Of a DNA stretch of 64,000 bases, positions 61,827-64,000 are shown piece after piece. Origin of the DNA: Chromatiaceae bacterium (GTDB lineage Bacteria > Pseudomonadota > Gammaproteobacteria > Chromatiales > Chromatiaceae); the NCBI GenBank assembly GCA_027078745.1, contig JALWWO010000010.1, positions 1 to 64,000 on the forward strand, read 5' to 3'. The position numbers and the translations under genes are program-made. The notes under the pieces were generated by a model. It saw only the letters and a program-made list of their open reading frames with translations. It ran no database searches and was not told where the DNA came from. Each line of letters begins with the position of its first letter. The first letter of the stretch is position 1.

Positions 61827-63164
61827 ATGGATCAGCAGCCTGCCGAAACCCTCGCCCGACTGCAACAGCTCGTGCAGGACCTCTTGCGCGAAGCCCAACG
61901 ACAGGGAGCTACCGCCGCCGAGGCAAGCGCCACTTTTAGCACCGGTCTGGAAATCAATGTGCGGCTGGGAGAACTGGAAACCCTCGAACACACCCGAGAC
62001 AACGGCTTGAGCATCCAGGTCTACTTCGGACGGCGGAAGGGTTCTGCCAGCACGACAGATCTGAGCACTGCCGCCATCCGAGATACGGTAGCCGCTGCCT
62101 GTAGCATCGCCACCCATACCCAGGAAGAACCTTGTTCAGGACTGCCGGATGCGGCGCATTTGGCCGAGGAGATTCCAGATCTGGATCTCGATCATCCTTG
62201 GGACTTGACCGTAGAACAGGGGATAGAACTGGCCCGCATCTGTGAATCCGCCGCCCGCACCCTGGACAAGCGCATCGTCAATTCTGAGGGGGCGAATCTG
62301 TCCACCCAGCGCAACCTGCACGTGTACGGCAATACCCTGGGCTTTCTGGGGGGCTATCCCAGCACCCGCCACAGTCTGAGCTGCGCTCTGGTGGCGCGGG
62401 AAGGAGACAGCATGGAGCGGGATTATTGGTGGACCACCAGCCGCGCGCCTGAGGATCTGGAATCTCCCGAGCAGGTGGGGCGACGCGCTGCGGAACGCAC
62501 CCTGGCCCGGCTCCACAGCCGCCGCGTTCCCACGGGTCCTGCGCCGGTGTTGTTCAGCGCGCCCATGGCAGCAGGCCTGTTGCGGAACCTGGTAGCTGCC
62601 CTCAGCGGGGCGAATCTCTACCGCAAGGCGAGCTTTCTCCTGGATCAGCTGGGCACTCAGCTCTTTCCCGACTTCGTGCGCATCCATGAAGAACCCCATC
62701 TGCCTCGGGCATTGGGCAGCGCACCCTTTGACGGGGAGGGGGTGGCAACCCGCGCGAAGGATTTGGTGCGGGAAGGGGTGCTGCGCACCTATCTGTTGGA
62801 CAGTTATACGGCTTGCCGCCTGGGCCTGGTCACCACGGGCAATGCGGGGGGGGTGCACAATCTGCGCATCCAGCCCAATGCCGGGGATCGGGCGAGCTTG
62901 CTGCGGGAGATGGATCGGGGCCTGTTGGTTACGGAACTCCTGGGGCAGGGGGTCAATCTGGTGACCGGCGACTATTCCCGAGGGGCGGCCGGCTTCTGGG
63001 TAGAAGGAGGAGCAATCCAATATCCCGTATCGGAGATCACCATCGCCGGCAATCTCAAGGAGATGTTTCGACAGCTGGTGGCGGTGGGGGATGACTGCGA
63101 TTTCCCCGGCAATGTGCAGACCGGTTCTTGGCTCATCGAACGAATGATGATCGCCGGTGCCTAG
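61827..63164 (+). CDS. pmbA: Metalloprotease subunit PmbA (TldE)
   Basis: A 445-residue partner of TldD, lacking the HExxxH motif as expected. Motifs: LEHTRDNGLSIQVYFGRRKGSAST, ALVAREGDSMERDYWW, DGEGVATRAKDLVREGVLRTYLLDSYTACRLGL and GDYSRGAAGFWVEGG. The two ATGs at 61815 and 61827 are both possible; the second gives the shorter usual N-terminus (MDQQPAETL). In many genomes tldD and pmbA are separate; here they are adjacent. The end overlaps the L,D-transpeptidase gene by four bases. Confidence 0.95.
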   Translation: MDQQPAETLARLQQLVQDLLREAQRQGATAAEASATFSTGLEINVRLGELETLEHTRDNGLSIQVYFGRRKGSASTTDLSTAAIRDTVAAACSIATHTQEEPCSGLPDAAHLAEEIPDLDLDHPWDLTVEQGIELARICESAARTLDKRIVNSEGANLSTQRNLHVYGNTLGFLGGYPSTRHSLSCALVAREGDSMERDYWWTTSRAPEDLESPEQVGRRAAERTLARLHSRRVPTGPAPVLFSAPMAAGLLRNLVAALSGANLYRKASFLLDQLGTQLFPDFVRIHEEPHLPRALGSAPFDGEGVATRAKDLVREGVLRTYLLDSYTACRLGLVTTGNAGGVHNLRIQPNAGDRASLLREMDRGLLVTELLGQGVNLVTGDYSRGAAGFWVEGGAIQYPVSEITIAGNLKEMFRQLVAVGDDCDFPGNVQTGSWLIERMMIAGA

Positions 63165-63682
63165 GGGAAGATATCGATAGGGGTGCCGTCCGGCACGGCA
63201 TTCCAGATCTCGTCCATTTGCTCGTTGTTCACCGCAATGCAACCATCGGTCCAGTCCCGCCGGTCGTATTCCGCAAGCACCCGCTTGGAATGGATGTAGT
63301 TGGGCCGGCCGTGAATCATGATCATGCCGCCGGGATTCACACCCAGCGCTTTGGCTCGCGCTCGATCTTGGGCATTGGGATAGGAGATGTGAATGGATTT
63401 GTAGAAGCGGCTGTTGGGATTGCGCCAGTCCAGCACATAATGTCCCTCCGGCGTGCGCTCATCCCCCTCCTGCACCTTGTGCCCGATGGGCGCATCCCCC
63501 AAAGCGATGGGATATTCCCGCACCACCTTTCCCCGATAGAGCAAGCGCAACCGCCGCTCGGACTTGTCCACCACCACCCGATCTGCTCGCAAGGTTTCTT
63601 GCTGGGGTGGCGGCGTGGTGCAGCCGCTGAGCCAGAGCAAAAGCAGGATGCTCCCGAACCCCCATCCCACAGACTTCGGCAT
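63161..63682 (-). CDS. L,D-transpeptidase (YkuD) lipoprotein
   Basis: A 173-residue protein. MPKSVGWGFGSILLLLWLSGC is a lipoprotein signal with the lipobox cysteine at 21, so it should be anchored in a membrane facing the periplasm. The YkuD catalytic domain shows IMIHGRPNYIHSKRVL and DWTDGCIAVNNEQMDEIW (HxG...SHxxT-like and DGCIAV with the nucleophile Cys). It forms 3-3 peptidoglycan crosslinks or attaches protein to peptidoglycan. The start at 63682 is chosen because the lipobox follows at normal distance; the frame opens at 63712. Confidence 0.9.
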   Translation of the reverse strand: MPKSVGWGFGSILLLLWLSGCTTPPPQQETLRADRVVVDKSERRLRLLYRGKVVREYPIALGDAPIGHKVQEGDERTPEGHYVLDWRNPNSRFYKSIHISYPNAQDRARAKALGVNPGGMIMIHGRPNYIHSKRVLAEYDRRDWTDGCIAVNNEQMDEIWNAVPDGTPIDIFP

Positions 63683-63683
63683 G

Positions 63684-64000
63684 TCACTTCCCGGGACGCA
63701 CCAGACCCGCAAGCCCGATGTCTTCTAAAGTTTGCAGGAGCAGGCGGCGCACACAGTCGGAATCTTCACAATCTCGGGCTTGGGAATAGACTTCCCGCGC
63801 TTGGGTGCGGGTCAGGCTCCGAACTACCCATTTGACCCGCAGCAGACTGCCCGCGCTCATGCTGAGGCTGTGAATGCCCAGCCCCATGAGCAGGGGCACG
63901 GCGAGGGGATTGCCCGCCATCTCCCCGCAGATGCTCAGCTCACGCCCGTGGATGCGGGCGGCGATCATCACTTCTTCCAGCGCCCGCAGCACAGCGGGAT
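63684..64000 (-). CDS. ptsP: Enzyme I-Ntr (PtsP), C-terminal end, partial
   Basis: About 105 C-terminal residues are visible; the rest lies beyond the right edge. The residues include a PEP-utilising barrel end with SICGEMAGNPLAVPLLMGLG, SLSMSAGSLLRVKWVVRSL, where the catalytic cysteine is in CGEM. This reads as PtsP, the GAF-domain Enzyme I of the nitrogen PTS, rather than a second PtsI, because its end differs from the PtsI at 24.1 kb. The stop precedes the L,D-transpeptidase gene by one base in the same direction, so the two are coupled. Confidence 0.85.
   Translation of the reverse strand, partial: PAVLRALEEVMIAARIHGRELSICGEMAGNPLAVPLLMGLGIHSLSMSAGSLLRVKWVVRSLTRTQAREVYSQARDCEDSDCVRRLLLQTLEDIGLAGLVRPGK

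Noticed and set aside
62136-63242. A 368-codon minus-strand frame
   Set aside because: Antisense to pmbA and overlapping the L,D-transpeptidase gene; no recognisable motif.

Overview
The window looks like ordinary chromosome of a Gram-negative gammaproteobacterium with moderately high GC. This is inferred from the gene families and their order: lpxB, pilU, zapD, yacG, rapZ, a BolA/IbaG protein, ettA, pcnB-folK-panB, yebC-ruvC-ruvA, rpoD followed by a CAU tRNA-Ile, tldD and pmbA. No species can be named from the sequence alone. Coding density is high, many neighbours overlap by one to four bases, and the gene content is mostly housekeeping. There is no prophage, no intact insertion sequence and no CRISPR array. 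Layout, left to right. 1-0.9 kb: the beginning of a glycosyltransferase cut by the edge, and a small proline/tyrosine-rich secreted protein. 1-11.9 kb: a tight leftward gene string made of a Pat-type acyl-CoA synthetase/GNAT protein, a secreted degenerate amidohydrolase-fold protein, dnaE, an exported protein with two tandem methyltransferase halves, a membrane-anchored coiled-coil protein and an EamA transporter. 12-16 kb: riboflavin synthase, panC, dapC and a hemerythrin-like protein. 16-20 kb: a three-gene leftward unit (HExxH protein, secreted protein, DUF815 AAA ATPase) downstream of ettA. 19.8-24.4 kb: a rightward string with a MobB-class II aldolase fusion, rapZ, EIIA-Man, HPr, Enzyme I and an IbaG-like protein, which is a PTS phosphorelay without any permease; a second Enzyme I (PtsP) is cut at the right edge. 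24.4-35 kb: tRNA-Val, metZ, Bcp peroxiredoxin, an orphan OmpR-type regulator, a candidate small RNA, adk, glycerate kinase, a CmcI-like methyltransferase, glycogen phosphorylase and pilU. 35-38.6 kb: a moxR ATPase, the initiator tRNA with a strong promoter and terminator, a scar of MotA/TolQ-like and leucine-rich-repeat fragments, a methyltransferase and tRNA-Glu. 38.7-46.3 kb: pcnB-folK-panB, then two SPFH genes, a YdjM-like membrane hydrolase, an unknown protein and cca. 46.3-53.6 kb: a membrane Cache sensor fused to an AlbA_2/Schlafen domain, a cluster of REP-like palindromes, a GcvR-like ACT protein, yebC-ruvC-ruvA, and zapD-yacG-lpxB-rnhB. 53.6-64 kb: an LprI-like gene broken by an amber codon, a cation/proton antiporter with an overlapping PII-like gene, DUF2062 and YqaA membrane proteins, tRNA-Ile2, rpoD, a CBS protein, a nitrilase, tldD, pmbA, an L,D-transpeptidase lipoprotein and the ptsP end. 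The less ordinary items are the candidate 200-nt small RNA beside adk, the exported duplicated methyltransferase, the MobB-aldolase fusion coupled to a PTS relay, the Cache-AlbA_2 sensor, the HExxH/secreted/AAA operon, the SPFH-pair operon and the MotA/LRR scar. None of these is demonstrated here to be a new system. All identifications come from reading motifs and context, without database searches.
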